DNA from: Nocardioides campestrisoli | GTDB taxonomy: Bacteria; Actinomycetota; Actinomycetes; Propionibacteriales; Nocardioidaceae | Length of the DNA stretch: 64,000 nt | Direction of reading: 5' to 3' | Assembly (NCBI RefSeq): GCF_013624435.2 | Contig: NZ_CP061768.1 | Coordinates: 2,262,001 to 2,326,000 of the forward strand | Part shown: piece by piece, positions 1 through 8,723 of the stretch | Numbering within the stretch: the stretch's first letter is position 1 | Layout: each line of letters starts with the position of its first letter | The notes under the pieces: generated by a model | What the model saw: only the letters and a program-made list of their open reading frames with translations | Database searches by the model: none | What the model was told of the DNA's origin: nothing | Position numbers and translations under genes: made by a program

Positions 1-33
1 CGCGCAGCAGCCCGTACGCCGAGCCTCGCGGCA

Positions 34-39
34 TACGGT
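34..39 (+). promoter_or_regulatory. Possible -10 box of a leaderless kynA transcript
   Basis: TACGGT fits the actinobacterial TANNNT -10 pattern and ends 6 bases before the kynA ATG, placing the transcription start at or next to the A of the start codon. No convincing -35 is visible. Inferred from sequence only. Confidence 0.35.
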
Positions 40-45
40 GGGGCC

Positions 46-924
46 ATGACCACTCCGGAGACAGGACCACCGTCGGAGACCGGCCCGCGACGCGAGCTCG
101 AGGAGTCCATCCAGCGCGACCTCGGCGGGCAGATGTCCTACGCCGACTACCTCCAGCTGGACCGGCTGCTCTCGTCGCAGGTCCCGCGGTCGGTGCCGCC
201 GCAGCACGACGAGCTCCTCTTCATCGTCCAGCACCAGACCACCGAGCTGTGGCTCAAGCTGGTCGTGCACGAGCTGCGCTCGGCCCGCGACCTGCTGCGC
301 GCCGACGACCTGCCCCAGGCGCTCAAACGGCTGGCCCGGGTCAAGCACATCCAGCACACGCTCACCGAGCAGTGGTCGGTGCTGGCCACCCTGACCCCCA
401 GCGAGTACGTGCGGATCCGGCCGTTCCTCGCCTCCTCCTCGGGCTTCCAGTCGGCGCAGTACCGCGAGGTCGAGTTCCTGCTCGGCAACAAGGACGCCGC
501 GATGGTCGAGGTCTTCGCCCACGACCCCGCCCAGCGCCAGGCACTGGCCGAGCTGCTCGCCGAGCCGTCGCTCTACGACGAGCTGATCGCCTTCCTCGCC
601 CGGCAGGGGCTGCCGGTGCCCGCCGACCTGCTCGACCGGGACTGGACGCGGTCCCGGTCCTCGCACCCCGGGCTGGTGGACGTCTTCGCCCAGGTCTACG
701 CCGAGCCGGAGCGGCACTGGGGGATCTACGAGACCTGCGAGGAGCTGGTCGACCTGGAGGACGCCTTCCAGCAGTGGCGGTTCCGGCACCTGCAGGTCGT
801 GCAGCGCACCATCGGCCACAAGCCGGGCACCGGCGGGTCGTCGGGGGTCGACTTCCTGCGCCGGGCCCTGGACCTGACCTTCTTCCCCGAGCTGTACGCC
901 GTCCGCAGCCGGATCGGCGGCTGA
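46..924 (+). CDS. kynA: Tryptophan 2,3-dioxygenase
   Basis: Haem enzyme that opens the indole ring of L-tryptophan with O2 to give N-formylkynurenine, the first step of the kynurenine route; cytosolic. The 292-residue length is normal for bacterial family members. Seen directly: the N-terminal YADYLQLDRLL stretch, the active-site segment QHQTTELW (His63 matches the substrate-side histidine), the SSGFQSAQYR block, and near the C-terminus WRFRH with His248 as the expected proximal haem ligand, followed by the glycine-rich GTGGSSG loop. The ATG at 46 sits 7 bases after a TACGGT box (34-39) and has no Shine-Dalgarno, so the transcript may be leaderless. No kynureninase or formamidase lies next to it on this side; the upstream neighbour is outside the window. 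The next gene starts two bases after the stop. Confidence 0.95.
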   Translation: MTTPETGPPSETGPRRELEESIQRDLGGQMSYADYLQLDRLLSSQVPRSVPPQHDELLFIVQHQTTELWLKLVVHELRSARDLLRADDLPQALKRLARVKHIQHTLTEQWSVLATLTPSEYVRIRPFLASSSGFQSAQYREVEFLLGNKDAAMVEVFAHDPAQRQALAELLAEPSLYDELIAFLARQGLPVPADLLDRDWTRSRSSHPGLVDVFAQVYAEPERHWGIYETCEELVDLEDAFQQWRFRHLQVVQRTIGHKPGTGGSSGVDFLRRALDLTFFPELYAVRSRIGG

Positions 925-926
925 CG

Positions 927-2447
927 GTGCTGCTGGCCCGGGTGGTCCGCGCCTCCGGCGAGGCCGCCGCCACCCGCTCCCGCAAGGCGAAGGTCCAGGC
1001 TCTCGCCGCCGTCCTCGGCGAGGTCGAGCCCGCCGAGACCGAGGTCGCCGCGGCCTACCTGTCGGGACGGCTGCTGCAGCGGCGTACCGGTCTCGGGTGG
1101 CGCAGCCTCGCCGTCCTGCCCCCGCCGGCCGACGAGCCCTCGCTGGAGCTGCGCGAGGTGCACGAGGCGCTCGAGCGGATCTCCGTGCTGGCCGGGCCGG
1201 GCTCCCAGGCCGCGCGCGCGGCCGCGGTCGAGTCCCTGCTGCGCCGGGCCACCACCGCCGAGCAGGAGTGGCTCCGCGCGGTGCTCACCGGCCAGGTGCG
1301 CCAGGGCGCCCTCGACGCGGTGCTGCAGGAGGCGGTCGCGCAGGCCGCGGGGATCCCCGTGACCCTGGTCCGCCGCGCCGCGATGCTCTCGGGCAGCACG
1401 GTGGAGGTGGCCACGGTCGCCCTGCGCGAGGGCGCGGACGCGCTGGACCGGATCGGGCTGACGGTGGGACGCCCGGTCCTGCCGATGCTCGCCTCCAGCG
1501 CCCCCGCGGTGGCCGCGGCCATGACCAAGGCGGCGCCGGGCCGGGCGGTGGGCATCGACACCAAGCTCGACGGGATCCGGATCCAGGTGCACCGGCGCGG
1601 CGACGACGTCCGGATCTGGACCCGGTCGCTGGACGAGATCACCGCCCGGCTGCCCGAGGTGGTCGAGGCCGTGGGGTCGCTGGCCGCCGACGACCTGGTG
1701 CTCGACGGCGAGGCGCTGCTGCTGGGTCCGGACGGCAGGCCGAAGGCCTTCCAGGAGACCGCCTCCCGGGTCGCGACGGCCGGCGGCGACCTGCAGGTGA
1801 CACCGTACTTCTTCGACGTGCTGCACGCCGACGGCCACGACCTCCTCGACTCCCCCGCCAGCCGGCGCTGGCAGGTGCTCGCCGACCTCGTGCCTGAGCG
1901 GCACCTGGCGCCCCGGCTGGTCACCGACTCCGAGGAGGAGGCCGCCGCCTTCCTCGCCGCGGCACTGCAGGCCGGGCACGAGGGGGTGGTGGTCAAGGAC
2001 CCGGAGGCCACCTACGCCGCAGGTCGGCGCGGCGCCTCGTGGGTCAAGGTGAAGCCCGTGCACACCCTCGACCTCGTCGTGGTCGCCGTCGAGTGGGGCT
2101 CGGGCCGGCGGAAGGGCCGGCTCTCCAACATCCACCTGGCCGCCCGCGACGGGGACTCCCTGGTCCTGCTGGGCAAGACCTTCAAGGGCATGACCGACGA
2201 GATGCTCGCCTGGCAGACCGAGCGGTTCACCGAGCTGGCCACCTCCCCGGTCGACGGGTCCTCGTACGTGGTGTCGCTGCGCCCGGAGCAGGTGGTGGAG
2301 GTCGCCCTCGACGGCGTGCAGCGCTCGCCCCGCTACCCCGGCGGAGTCGCGCTCCGGTTCGCCCGGGTCGTGCGCTACCGCGACGACAAGGGGCCCGAGG
2401 AGGCCGACACGCTGGAGACGGTCCGCGCCCTGCTCCCGCCTTCCTGA
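927..2447 (+). CDS. ligB: ATP-dependent DNA ligase, LigB type
   Basis: Seals DNA nicks through an enzyme-AMP intermediate. The nucleotidyltransferase motif KLDGIR is present with Lys213 as the adenylated residue, preceded by an N-terminal alpha-helical DNA-binding domain (about residues 1-190) and followed by the OB-fold region. The N-terminus (LLARVVRASGEAAATRSRKAK) and the length of 506 residues match the accessory LigB family of actinobacteria rather than LigC or LigD; no polymerase or nuclease domain is fused. The GTG at 927 was chosen because it lies two bases after the kynA stop and begins the family N-terminus; in-frame sequence further upstream only shadows kynA. The tight spacing suggests translational coupling to kynA. 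Replicative ligation would depend on NAD-dependent LigA elsewhere, so this enzyme is probably for repair. Confidence 0.93.
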   Translation: MLLARVVRASGEAAATRSRKAKVQALAAVLGEVEPAETEVAAAYLSGRLLQRRTGLGWRSLAVLPPPADEPSLELREVHEALERISVLAGPGSQAARAAAVESLLRRATTAEQEWLRAVLTGQVRQGALDAVLQEAVAQAAGIPVTLVRRAAMLSGSTVEVATVALREGADALDRIGLTVGRPVLPMLASSAPAVAAAMTKAAPGRAVGIDTKLDGIRIQVHRRGDDVRIWTRSLDEITARLPEVVEAVGSLAADDLVLDGEALLLGPDGRPKAFQETASRVATAGGDLQVTPYFFDVLHADGHDLLDSPASRRWQVLADLVPERHLAPRLVTDSEEEAAAFLAAALQAGHEGVVVKDPEATYAAGRRGASWVKVKPVHTLDLVVVAVEWGSGRRKGRLSNIHLAARDGDSLVLLGKTFKGMTDEMLAWQTERFTELATSPVDGSSYVVSLRPEQVVEVALDGVQRSPRYPGGVALRFARVVRYRDDKGPEEADTLETVRALLPPS

Positions 2448-2499
2448 GCCGGGGCCGTGGTTGCCATCACACGTGTGTCACACGGAGTTGCACCTGGCC

Positions 2500-2505
2500 T
2501 ACACT
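2500..2505 (+). promoter_or_regulatory. Possible -10 box of leaderless tetR, with upstream palindrome
   Basis: TACACT ends 7 bases before the ATG at 2513, and no ribosome binding site precedes that ATG, so a leaderless transcript is likely. A perfect 10-base palindrome CACACGTGTG lies at 2468-2477, near the expected -35 region, and is a candidate autoregulatory operator. Pattern-based inference. Confidence 0.4.
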
Positions 2506-2512
2506 GACGACC

Positions 2513-3217
2513 ATGGAGCAGACGGCAAGCCTGTCGCAGCCGACCCGGCGCGGCGCCGCGGCTGCCCGGCGCCGGGTGCGGACGCAGGAGATCCTGGCCG
2601 CGACCCGGGCACTCTTCGACGAGCGCGGCGTGCGCGACGCCCAGATCGAGGACATCGCCCGCGCCGTCGGCATCAACCGGGCCATCGTCTACCGCCACTT
2701 CAGCGGCAAGGAGGAGCTCTTCGCCCTCACCCTGGTCGGCTACCTGGACGAGCTGCGCGGCCTTCTGGACGCCGCCGACGACCGGACCGCTCCGTGCACC
2801 GACCGGCTGGTCGCCCTGGTCAGCACCTTCGCCGACTACGGCATCGGGCACCCGGCGTTCGTCGACTGCGCCCAGTCCCTCATGGGGCGGACCGGCCCCG
2901 AGCTGCTCGACGAGGTGAGCGAGGAGACGGCCCTCAAGCTGGGCCGGGCCATCTCCGGCTGCCTGGTGGTGCTGACCACCGTGCTGGACCAGGGGCGCGA
3001 GAGCGGCGAGTTCTCCGTCAGCGACCCGCACGTCCTGGCCAACGTGCTGTACGCCAGCGCGCTCGGCGCGCTGCAGCTGGCCCGCGTCGGCATCCTGGTC
3101 CGCGAGCTCGCCCCCGGCACCCCGGCCACCGCGGAGATCTCCGCCCCCCAGGTCAAGGACTTCCTGGTCAGCTCGGCGGTGGCCCTCGCGGTGCACGGGA
3201 TCACGTCGCACGCCTAG
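2513..3217 (+). CDS. TetR/AcrR family transcriptional regulator
   Basis: Predicted one-component repressor of 234 residues. The N-terminal TetR helix-turn-helix is clear at about residues 20-70, including the recognition helix segment INRAIVYRHFSGKEELF; the rest is the variable ligand-binding and dimerisation domain. The ATG at 2513 was chosen because it precedes the helix-turn-helix by a normal distance and follows a plausible -10 box. The in-frame region upstream is out-of-frame ligB sequence. A palindrome at 2468-2477 suggests autoregulation. No obviously regulated enzyme or pump is adjacent (ligB upstream, a methyltransferase 180 bases downstream), so targets and ligand cannot be stated. 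Confidence 0.88.
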   Translation: MEQTASLSQPTRRGAAAARRRVRTQEILAATRALFDERGVRDAQIEDIARAVGINRAIVYRHFSGKEELFALTLVGYLDELRGLLDAADDRTAPCTDRLVALVSTFADYGIGHPAFVDCAQSLMGRTGPELLDEVSEETALKLGRAISGCLVVLTTVLDQGRESGEFSVSDPHVLANVLYASALGALQLARVGILVRELAPGTPATAEISAPQVKDFLVSSAVALAVHGITSHA

Positions 3218-3397
3218 CAACGACGCCCGAACAGAGGCGCCCGCAGCAGGCTCAGCCCACGTCTCGACACCCGAGCGCGCCGAGCGGCACATGCGCCACA
3301 GCGGCGAGTCCCAGATGCGGTAGGGTGACGGCGCATTCGAAGGCAGCGAACGGGGCGACGCTCTGCGCTGGGGGCCGATTCACGAGGGACGTGTCTG

Positions 3398-4357
3398 ATG
3401 TCGTCGCAGGGAGCAACGCCGGCGGGCGGAGTGGCTGCGCAGACCCTGCAGCCCACCACGTGGGAGTGGCACGACGACACCGTCCGTGAGCGCAAGCGGG
3501 CCGTCGCCGACCGGATCATCGCCATCGCGAACCCGAAGACCACGCTGGACCTGGGCTGCGGCTCGGGCCTGCTCGTGCAGGCGCTCGCCGAGAAGGGTGT
3601 CGACGCCCGGGGCATCGACGTCGACGACGAGGCGCTCGCCGGAGCGCACCCCGAGGTCCGTGACCGGCTCGAGGTGCACGACTGGAGCAGGTCGCTGCCG
3701 CAGCGCTACGACCTCGTCTCCTGCTTCGAGGCGCTGGAGGCGACGGACGGCCCGACGGCCCAGGCGATCATCGACGCGGTCTGCGCCGCCACCGACCGGG
3801 TGCTCTTCTCCCCCTCCCGAGAGGGGCTCCTGCTCGACGGCTTCTCGCCGTGGGAGTGGGCCGCCTCGTTCGCGGAGCGGGGCTTCTTCCGGCGTACCGA
3901 CCTCAACCTCGACTTCCTCTCCGTCGATGCCGTGCTCTTCGAGCGCGCGGACCTTCAGCCGCGCGACATCGTGCACCGGTACGAGTCGGCCATGGCCCCG
4001 CTCGAGGCCGGCCTGCGAGAGCAGCGTGCACTGCTGGGTCGCCAGGCCCGCGACCGCTCGGCCACGCGCCGGGTCGCCGAGCTGGAGGGGTTGCTGCGCA
4101 AGGCGCAGCACGACGTGCTGACCACCCGCGACCACATCATCGGCCTGGAGGCGGAGAAGCTGCAGCTGCAGGTTCAGGCGACCAGGCTCAACAACCGGGT
4201 CGTCGCCCAGCAGGAGCGGGTGCGCAAGCTGCGTACGAAGCTGACGAACCAGCAGCGACGGGCCGAGCGGGCGGAGTCCAAGCTGGACCAGGTCCGCACG
4301 TCCCGGGCCTGGCGGATCGGCCGTCGTCTGGCTCGCGGCAAGACCCCCGAGCTCTGA
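3398..4357 (+). CDS. SAM-dependent methyltransferase with C-terminal coiled coil
   Basis: 319 residues. The N-terminal half is a class I Rossmann methyltransferase: motif I LDLGCGSG at residues 50-57 and an acidic end of beta-2 (GIDVDD). The C-terminal third (about residues 215-300) is rich in Leu, Gln, Arg and Glu with heptad character and is predicted to form a coiled coil, ending in the basic segment SRAWRIGRRLARG. Similar tails occur on polysaccharide-modifying methyltransferases and glycosyltransferases of O-antigen or cell-wall glycan clusters, where they act as rulers or membrane tethers; that parallel is an inference. It lies 7 bases before the glycosyltransferase at 4365, so the pair is probably one operon. 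Sugar or lipid substrate unknown. Confidence 0.8.
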   Translation: MSSQGATPAGGVAAQTLQPTTWEWHDDTVRERKRAVADRIIAIANPKTTLDLGCGSGLLVQALAEKGVDARGIDVDDEALAGAHPEVRDRLEVHDWSRSLPQRYDLVSCFEALEATDGPTAQAIIDAVCAATDRVLFSPSREGLLLDGFSPWEWAASFAERGFFRRTDLNLDFLSVDAVLFERADLQPRDIVHRYESAMAPLEAGLREQRALLGRQARDRSATRRVAELEGLLRKAQHDVLTTRDHIIGLEAEKLQLQVQATRLNNRVVAQQERVRKLRTKLTNQQRRAERAESKLDQVRTSRAWRIGRRLARGKTPEL

Positions 4358-4364
4358 GGAACGC

Positions 4365-5936
4365 ATGACAGCGCCGCTGTTCTCCATCGTCACGCCCGTC
4401 TACGCCCCGCCGCTCGACGTGCTGCGCGAGACGATCGAGTCGGTCCTCGCCCAGGAGCACCAGGACTGGGAGTGGATCCTCGTCGACGACTGCTCCCCCG
4501 ACCCGGCCGTGCTCGAGCTGCTCCGGGAGCACGCGGAGCGCGACGAGCGGTTCGTCGTGGTCGCGCGCGAGACGAACGGGCACATCGTCGCGGCCTCCAA
4601 CGACGCGATCGACCGCGCGCGCGGTGAGTTCCTGGTCCTGCTGGACCACGACGATCTGCTGACCCCGGACGCCCTGCGCCGCAACGCCGAGGAGATCGCC
4701 GCCCGCGCCGACGTCGACTACCTCTACTCCGACGAGGACAAGGTCGACGACACCGGCCGGCACTACGACGCCTTCCACAAGCCGGACTGGTCACCTGAGC
4801 GGCTGCGCGGGCAGATGTACACCAGCCACCTCTCGGTGATGCGCACCTCCCTCGTCCGCGAGGTGGGCGGCTTCCGCGAGGGGTACGACGGCTCGCAGGA
4901 CCACGACCTGGCGCTGCGCGTGACCGAGCAGGCCCGGACCATCGTGCACATCCCGGAGATCCTGTACCACTGGCGCGTCGTCCCCGGCTCCGCCGCAGCG
5001 GACGCGAACGCCAAGCCGTACGCCTGGATCGCCGGCCGCCAGGCCGTCCAGGACCACGTCGACCGGCTCGGGCTGGAGGCGGAGGTCGACTTCGGCCCGC
5101 ACCCTGGCCACTACCGGCTCGACCGCCGGCTCGACCCGGAGACCCGGGTCAGCCTCGTCATCCCGACCATCGGGAAGGGCGGACTGGTCTGGGGCGTGCA
5201 CATGATCTACGTGCTCGAGGCCGTGCGTACGGTGATCGAGCGCACCCAGCACGACAACCTCGAGATCGTGGTGGTCTACGACCCGCCGACCCCGGAGCCG
5301 GTGCTGGACGAGCTGCGCAGGATCGCCGGGGACAAGCTGGTCCTGGTCCCCTTCACCGAGCCGTTCAACTACAGCCGGAAGATGAACCTCGGGGTGCTGC
5401 ACGCGACCGGCGACCACCTGGTCCTGCTCAACGACGACGTCTCCGTGCGATCGGACCGGTGGCTCGAGGACCTGGTCGGTCCGCTGTCGGAGCCCGACGT
5501 CGGGATGACCGGCGCCAAGCTCTTCTTCAGCAGCGGGACCATCCAGCACGCCGGGCACGCCTACCACGGCGGGCACTACGTCCACCCCTACCTGGGTGCG
5601 GCCGGGGAGTCACCGGGGCGCTTCGGTGACCTGGTGATCAACCGGGAGGCCAGTGGCGTGACCGCGGCCTGCGCGGCGATGCGTCGCGACACCTACCTGG
5701 CGGTCGGGGGCTTCACCGAGACCCTGCCGCTCAACTTCAACGACGTCGACCTCTGCTACAAGGTCCGGCACCACGGTCAACGGATCGTCTGGGTCGCATC
5801 CAGCGAGCTCTTCCACTTCGAGTCGCGGACCCGCCAGCGGGTGGTCGAGCCCTGGGAGAAGACCACGGCGGTCGCTCGCTGGGGCAAGCCCGTCAACGAC
5901 GTCTACCTGCCCGGGCTGCCCGCCTACGTCCACTAG
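4365..5936 (+). CDS. Tandem-domain GT2 family glycosyltransferase
   Basis: 523 residues with two GT-A domains. Domain 1 (about 1-250) opens with FSIVTPVYAPPLDVLRETI and has the metal-binding acidic cluster DHDD at residues 94-97 and the later SQDHDLALRV helix. Domain 2 (about 265-523) opens with VSLVIPTIGKGGLV, has NDD at 356-358, and a late NDVDLCYKV motif. Both domains keep nucleotide-sugar-binding features, suggesting a bifunctional or polymerising transferase of surface polysaccharide assembly; donor and acceptor cannot be read. No transmembrane segment is evident, so it probably acts on the inner face of the membrane. A GAGGA ribosome binding site precedes the ATG. Co-transcribed with the methyltransferase at 3398. 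A hairpin follows at 5982-6011. Confidence 0.87.
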   Translation: MTAPLFSIVTPVYAPPLDVLRETIESVLAQEHQDWEWILVDDCSPDPAVLELLREHAERDERFVVVARETNGHIVAASNDAIDRARGEFLVLLDHDDLLTPDALRRNAEEIAARADVDYLYSDEDKVDDTGRHYDAFHKPDWSPERLRGQMYTSHLSVMRTSLVREVGGFREGYDGSQDHDLALRVTEQARTIVHIPEILYHWRVVPGSAAADANAKPYAWIAGRQAVQDHVDRLGLEAEVDFGPHPGHYRLDRRLDPETRVSLVIPTIGKGGLVWGVHMIYVLEAVRTVIERTQHDNLEIVVVYDPPTPEPVLDELRRIAGDKLVLVPFTEPFNYSRKMNLGVLHATGDHLVLLNDDVSVRSDRWLEDLVGPLSEPDVGMTGAKLFFSSGTIQHAGHAYHGGHYVHPYLGAAGESPGRFGDLVINREASGVTAACAAMRRDTYLAVGGFTETLPLNFNDVDLCYKVRHHGQRIVWVASSELFHFESRTRQRVVEPWEKTTAVARWGKPVNDVYLPGLPAYVH

Positions 5937-5981
5937 CCCATGTCGGCGCGGGCCGGGACCGCAGGCAGGGCCCGGGACGCA

Positions 5982-6011
5982 GCAGAGGCCGGCCAAACGG
6001 CCGGCCCCTGC
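5982..6011. terminator. Hairpin between convergent glycosyltransferase and nusB
   Basis: Inverted repeat with a 13-base stem (one mismatch) around an AAAC loop. It lies between two convergent genes and has no U-tract, so it may stop transcription from both sides. Confidence 0.65.
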
Positions 6012-6041
6012 GTCGGATCCTGGTGGAGCGTGGGTCGAGGG

Positions 6042-6449
6042 TCAGTCGAGCGCGTCCTTGTGCCGGACGATGTTGCCCAGCACGCCGTTGACGAAGCTCG
6101 GCGAGTCGTCGGTCGACAGGTCGCGCACCAGGGCCATCGCCTCGCTCACCGCGACCGCGTCCGGCACGTCGTCGACGAAGAGCACCTCGTAGACCCCGAG
6201 CCGCAGGACGTTGCGGTCCACGGCCGGCATCCGCTCCAGCGTCCACCCCTCGGCGTACCGGCGCAGCACCTCGTCGATCCGCTCGCGGTTCTCCCAGACC
6301 CCGTGGACCAGCACCGAGGTGTAGTCGTTCGTGGGTCCCTCGCCCTGCTCGACGGCGCGCTCGAGCGCGGCCACCGGGGACTCCGAGCGCATCTCGGAGG
6401 CGTACAGGACGTCCAGCGCCCGCTTGCGTGCCTTGCTGCGTGCCGACAT
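6042..6449 (-). CDS. nusB: Transcription antitermination factor NusB
   Basis: 135-residue all-helical protein. With NusE (S10) it binds boxA in rRNA leaders to promote antitermination. Family features seen: the N-terminal SKARKRALDVLYASEM helix, the central WTLERMPAVDRNVLRLGVYEV segment and the C-terminal FVNGVLGNIV. Full length and typical start. It is the last gene of the long - strand directon, 29 bases after efp; efp-nusB pairing is standard in actinobacteria. The usual next genes there (bldD, pyr operon) are not present; the convergent glycosyltransferase occupies that position. Confidence 0.95.
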   Translation of the reverse strand: MSARSKARKRALDVLYASEMRSESPVAALERAVEQGEGPTNDYTSVLVHGVWENRERIDEVLRRYAEGWTLERMPAVDRNVLRLGVYEVLFVDDVPDAVAVSEAMALVRDLSTDDSPSFVNGVLGNIVRHKDALD

Positions 6450-6478
6450 CAGAGGTGTCCTCGTGCTCCGGACCGCGA

Positions 6479-7042
6479 TCAGCTCTTGACCCGGCCGAGG
6501 TAGGACGAGTCGCGGGTGTCGACCTTGACCTTCTCCCCGGAGGTGATGAACAGCGGCACCTGGATGACGTGGCCGGTCTCCAGGGTGGCCGGCTTGGTGC
6601 CACCGGTCGAGCGGTCGCCCTGCAGACCCGGCTCGGTCTCGGCGATCAGCAGCTCGACCGAGGCCGGCAGCTCGATGTAGAGGACGCGGCCGTCGTTGGT
6701 GGCCACGATGGCGTCCTGGTTCTCCAGCATGAAGTTCTTGGCGTCGCCGACGACCTCCGGCGGGACCTCGAGCTGCTCGTAGGACTGGGTGTCCATGAAG
6801 ACGTAGGAGGTGCCGTCGTTGTAGAGGTACTGCATGGTGCGCTTGTCGACGTTCGCGGTCTCCACCTTGGTGCCCGCGTTGAAGGTCTTGTCGACGCTCT
6901 TGCCGGACTCGACGTTCTTCAGCTTGGTCCGCACGAACGCCGGGCCCTTGCCGGGCTTGACGTGCTGGAACTCCACCACGGACCAGAGCTGTCCGTCGAT
7001 GTTGAGGACCATGCCGTTCTTGAGGTCGTTCGTCGTTGCCAT
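6479..7042 (-). CDS. efp: Translation elongation factor P
   Basis: 187 residues, the usual EF-P length. It binds between the P and E sites and relieves ribosome stalling at polyproline. Domain I (KOW-like) carries the tip loop with Lys32 inside the palindromic sequence PGKGP; domains II and III (OB folds) follow, ending in SSYLGRVKS. In actinobacteria the PGKGP loop is known to work without lysine modification, and no epmA, epmB or ymfI-like gene is seen nearby. The ATG at 7042 is chosen because it starts the family N-terminus [10 protein letters not shown]; the longer in-frame extension has no homology. A possible -10 TAGACT lies at 7086-7091 on the minus strand, so efp may have its own promoter downstream of the aro operon hairpin. 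Confidence 0.96.
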   Translation of the reverse strand: MATTNDLKNGMVLNIDGQLWSVVEFQHVKPGKGPAFVRTKLKNVESGKSVDKTFNAGTKVETANVDKRTMQYLYNDGTSYVFMDTQSYEQLEVPPEVVGDAKNFMLENQDAIVATNDGRVLYIELPASVELLIAETEPGLQGDRSTGGTKPATLETGHVIQVPLFITSGEKVKVDTRDSSYLGRVKS

Positions 7043-7135
7043 GCGCGAGTGCCAGCCTTTGTCGTGGGAGAAGGGACAGCCGGTGAGTCTATCGCCCGAC
7101 CACCGCCGTCGGGAAAAGTGCCCGGCGGTGACGAC

Positions 7136-7155
7136 AGAGGCCCGCGCGGCCCTCT
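7136..7155. terminator. Hairpin after aroQ
   Basis: Twenty-base near-perfect palindrome (one mismatch per half) starting 6 bases after the aroQ stop and ahead of efp. It may end or attenuate the shikimate operon transcript. No U-tract. Confidence 0.45.
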
Positions 7156-7161
7156 CGTCGC

Positions 7162-7614
7162 TCAGGCGTGCGCTGCGAGCCAGGCGAGGGCGTCCCGGTA
7201 CCCCTCGACCCCACGACCGGCCACCGTGGCGGCCGCGTGCGGCTCCACGAACGAGGTGTGCCGGAACGCCTCGGGCCGGCTCTTCGGGTCGGAGATGTGC
7301 ACCTCGACCAGCGGCGCCTCGAGCTGCGCGCAGGCGTCGTAGAGCGCCAGCGAGTAGTGCGTCCACGCCGCGGCGTTGAGCACCACGGGGACGCGGTCGT
7401 CGGCGGCCTGGTTGAGCCAGTCCAGCAGCTCGCCCTCGTGGTTGGTCTGCCGCACCTCGACCGCCAGACCCAGCTCCGCACCCCAGGAGCGGCAGAGGTC
7501 GGCGAGCTCGGCGTGGGTGGTCGTGCCGTAGATCTCCGGCTGCCGGCGTCCCAGCCGGCCCAGGTTGGGGCCGTTGAGCACGAGCACCTGCCGCGGCACC
7601 CCCGGCTGGGTCAC
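7162..7614 (-). CDS. aroQ: Type II 3-dehydroquinate dehydratase
   Basis: Converts 3-dehydroquinate to 3-dehydroshikimate by trans-elimination; family members form cytosolic dodecamers. 150 residues, typical. Seen: the [13 protein letters not shown] start, the flexible lid loop with catalytic Tyr29 in RRQPEIYG, the [12 protein letters not shown] block, and [19 protein letters not shown]. Most relatives have Asn where this one has Asp in the HIS(N/D) motif, a mild variation. The GTG at 7614 overlaps the aroB stop by 4 bases (GTGA), supporting the start and translational coupling. Last gene of the aroE-pilD-aroC-aroK-aroB-aroQ run; a hairpin follows. Confidence 0.94.
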   Translation of the reverse strand: MTQPGVPRQVLVLNGPNLGRLGRRQPEIYGTTTHAELADLCRSWGAELGLAVEVRQTNHEGELLDWLNQAADDRVPVVLNAAAWTHYSLALYDACAQLEAPLVEVHISDPKSRPEAFRHTSFVEPHAAATVAGRGVEGYRDALAWLAAHA

Positions 7615-8723
7615 GAGGCGGTTCCCGTCATCAGCTCGTACGCCGCCCGGAGGTGCTCCTCCTCGGGACCGGCCAGCACCCGGGGACGCGCCACGTCCTC
7701 CAGCACCACCAGGCGCAGCTGGGAGCCGCGCGACTTCTTGTCCACCGCCATCGCGGCCCGCAGCTCCTCGAACCCGGCGCCGGACCAGGTGACCGGAAGG
7801 CCCACGCGGGTCAGGACCTCGCGGTGCCGGTCGACCACGGCGGCAGGCAGGATCCCGGCCAGCCGGGCCACCTCGGCGACGAAGACGGAGCCGATCGCCA
7901 CCGCCTCGCCGTGCCGCACGGAGTACTGCGAGGCGCGCTCGATCGCGTGCGCCATCGTGTGGCCGTAGTTGAGCACCTCGCGCCCCGGGTGTCCCCCGCT
8001 GCCGCCGGTCTCGCGCAGGTCGTCGACGACCACGTCGATCTTGACCCGGATGGCGCGCTCGACGAGCTCGCGCAGCACCGGGGAGCCGGGCACCAGGTCG
8101 CCCGGGTCGCTCTGCTCGACCAGCTCGAGGATGCGCGGGTCGGCGATGAAGCCGCACTTGACCACCTCACCGAGGCCCGCCACCAGCTCCGCGCGCGGCA
8201 GCGTCTCCAGCAGGCGCAGGTCGCACAGCACCCCGGCGGGCTCGTGGAAGGCGCCCACCAGGTTCTTGCCGGCACCGGTGTTGATCCCGGTCTTGCCACC
8301 CACGGCGGCGTCGACCATGCCCAGCACGGTGGTCGGCACGTGCACGACCCGCACGCCGCGCAGCCAGGTCGCGGCCACGAAGCCGCCGAGGTCGGTGGTG
8401 GCGCCGCCACCCAGGGTCACCACCGCGTCGGATCGGGTGAAGCCCGCCTCGCCGAGTGCCTCCCAGCAGTCGGCGGCGACCTCGATCGTCTTGGTCGCCT
8501 CGCCGTCGGGCAGACCGAGCGCGAGGACGTCGTAGTGCGGCGCGAGTGCGTCGGCCACCGGCTGGGCCAGCGCACCGAGCTGGCCGGCGTAGAGCAGCGC
8601 CACCCGCTGCACCTGGTCGCCCAGGATCTCCGGCAGCCGGTCGGCGAGGTCGTGGCCCACGACCACGTCGTACGGCGCGGCGCCGCCGACGTGCAGCACG
8701 GTCTGGTCGGGGGTGACGGTCAT
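7611..8723 (-). CDS. aroB: 3-dehydroquinate synthase
   Basis: NAD- and metal-dependent cyclisation of DAHP to 3-dehydroquinate, the second shikimate step. 370 residues. Visible family features: the glycine-rich [19 protein letters not shown] helix, [20 protein letters not shown] with the conserved Lys, and the metal-ligand region [11 protein letters not shown] followed by HGEAVAIG. Overlaps aroK by 4 bases upstream (ATGA) and aroQ by 4 bases downstream, so all three are translationally coupled. Family members are cytosolic homodimers. Confidence 0.96.
   Translation of the reverse strand: MTVTPDQTVLHVGGAAPYDVVVGHDLADRLPEILGDQVQRVALLYAGQLGALAQPVADALAPHYDVLALGLPDGEATKTIEVAADCWEALGEAGFTRSDAVVTLGGGATTDLGGFVAATWLRGVRVVHVPTTVLGMVDAAVGGKTGINTGAGKNLVGAFHEPAGVLCDLRLLETLPRAELVAGLGEVVKCGFIADPRILELVEQSDPGDLVPGSPVLRELVERAIRVKIDVVVDDLRETGGSGGHPGREVLNYGHTMAHAIERASQYSVRHGEAVAIGSVFVAEVARLAGILPAAVVDRHREVLTRVGLPVTWSGAGFEELRAAMAVDKKSRGSQLRLVVLEDVARPRVLAGPEEEHLRAAYELMTGTAS

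Noticed and set aside
249..926. Long in-frame extension upstream of ligB
   Set aside because: It overlaps kynA completely and is Ala/Arg/Pro-rich out-of-frame translation; the GTG at 927 begins the family N-terminus.
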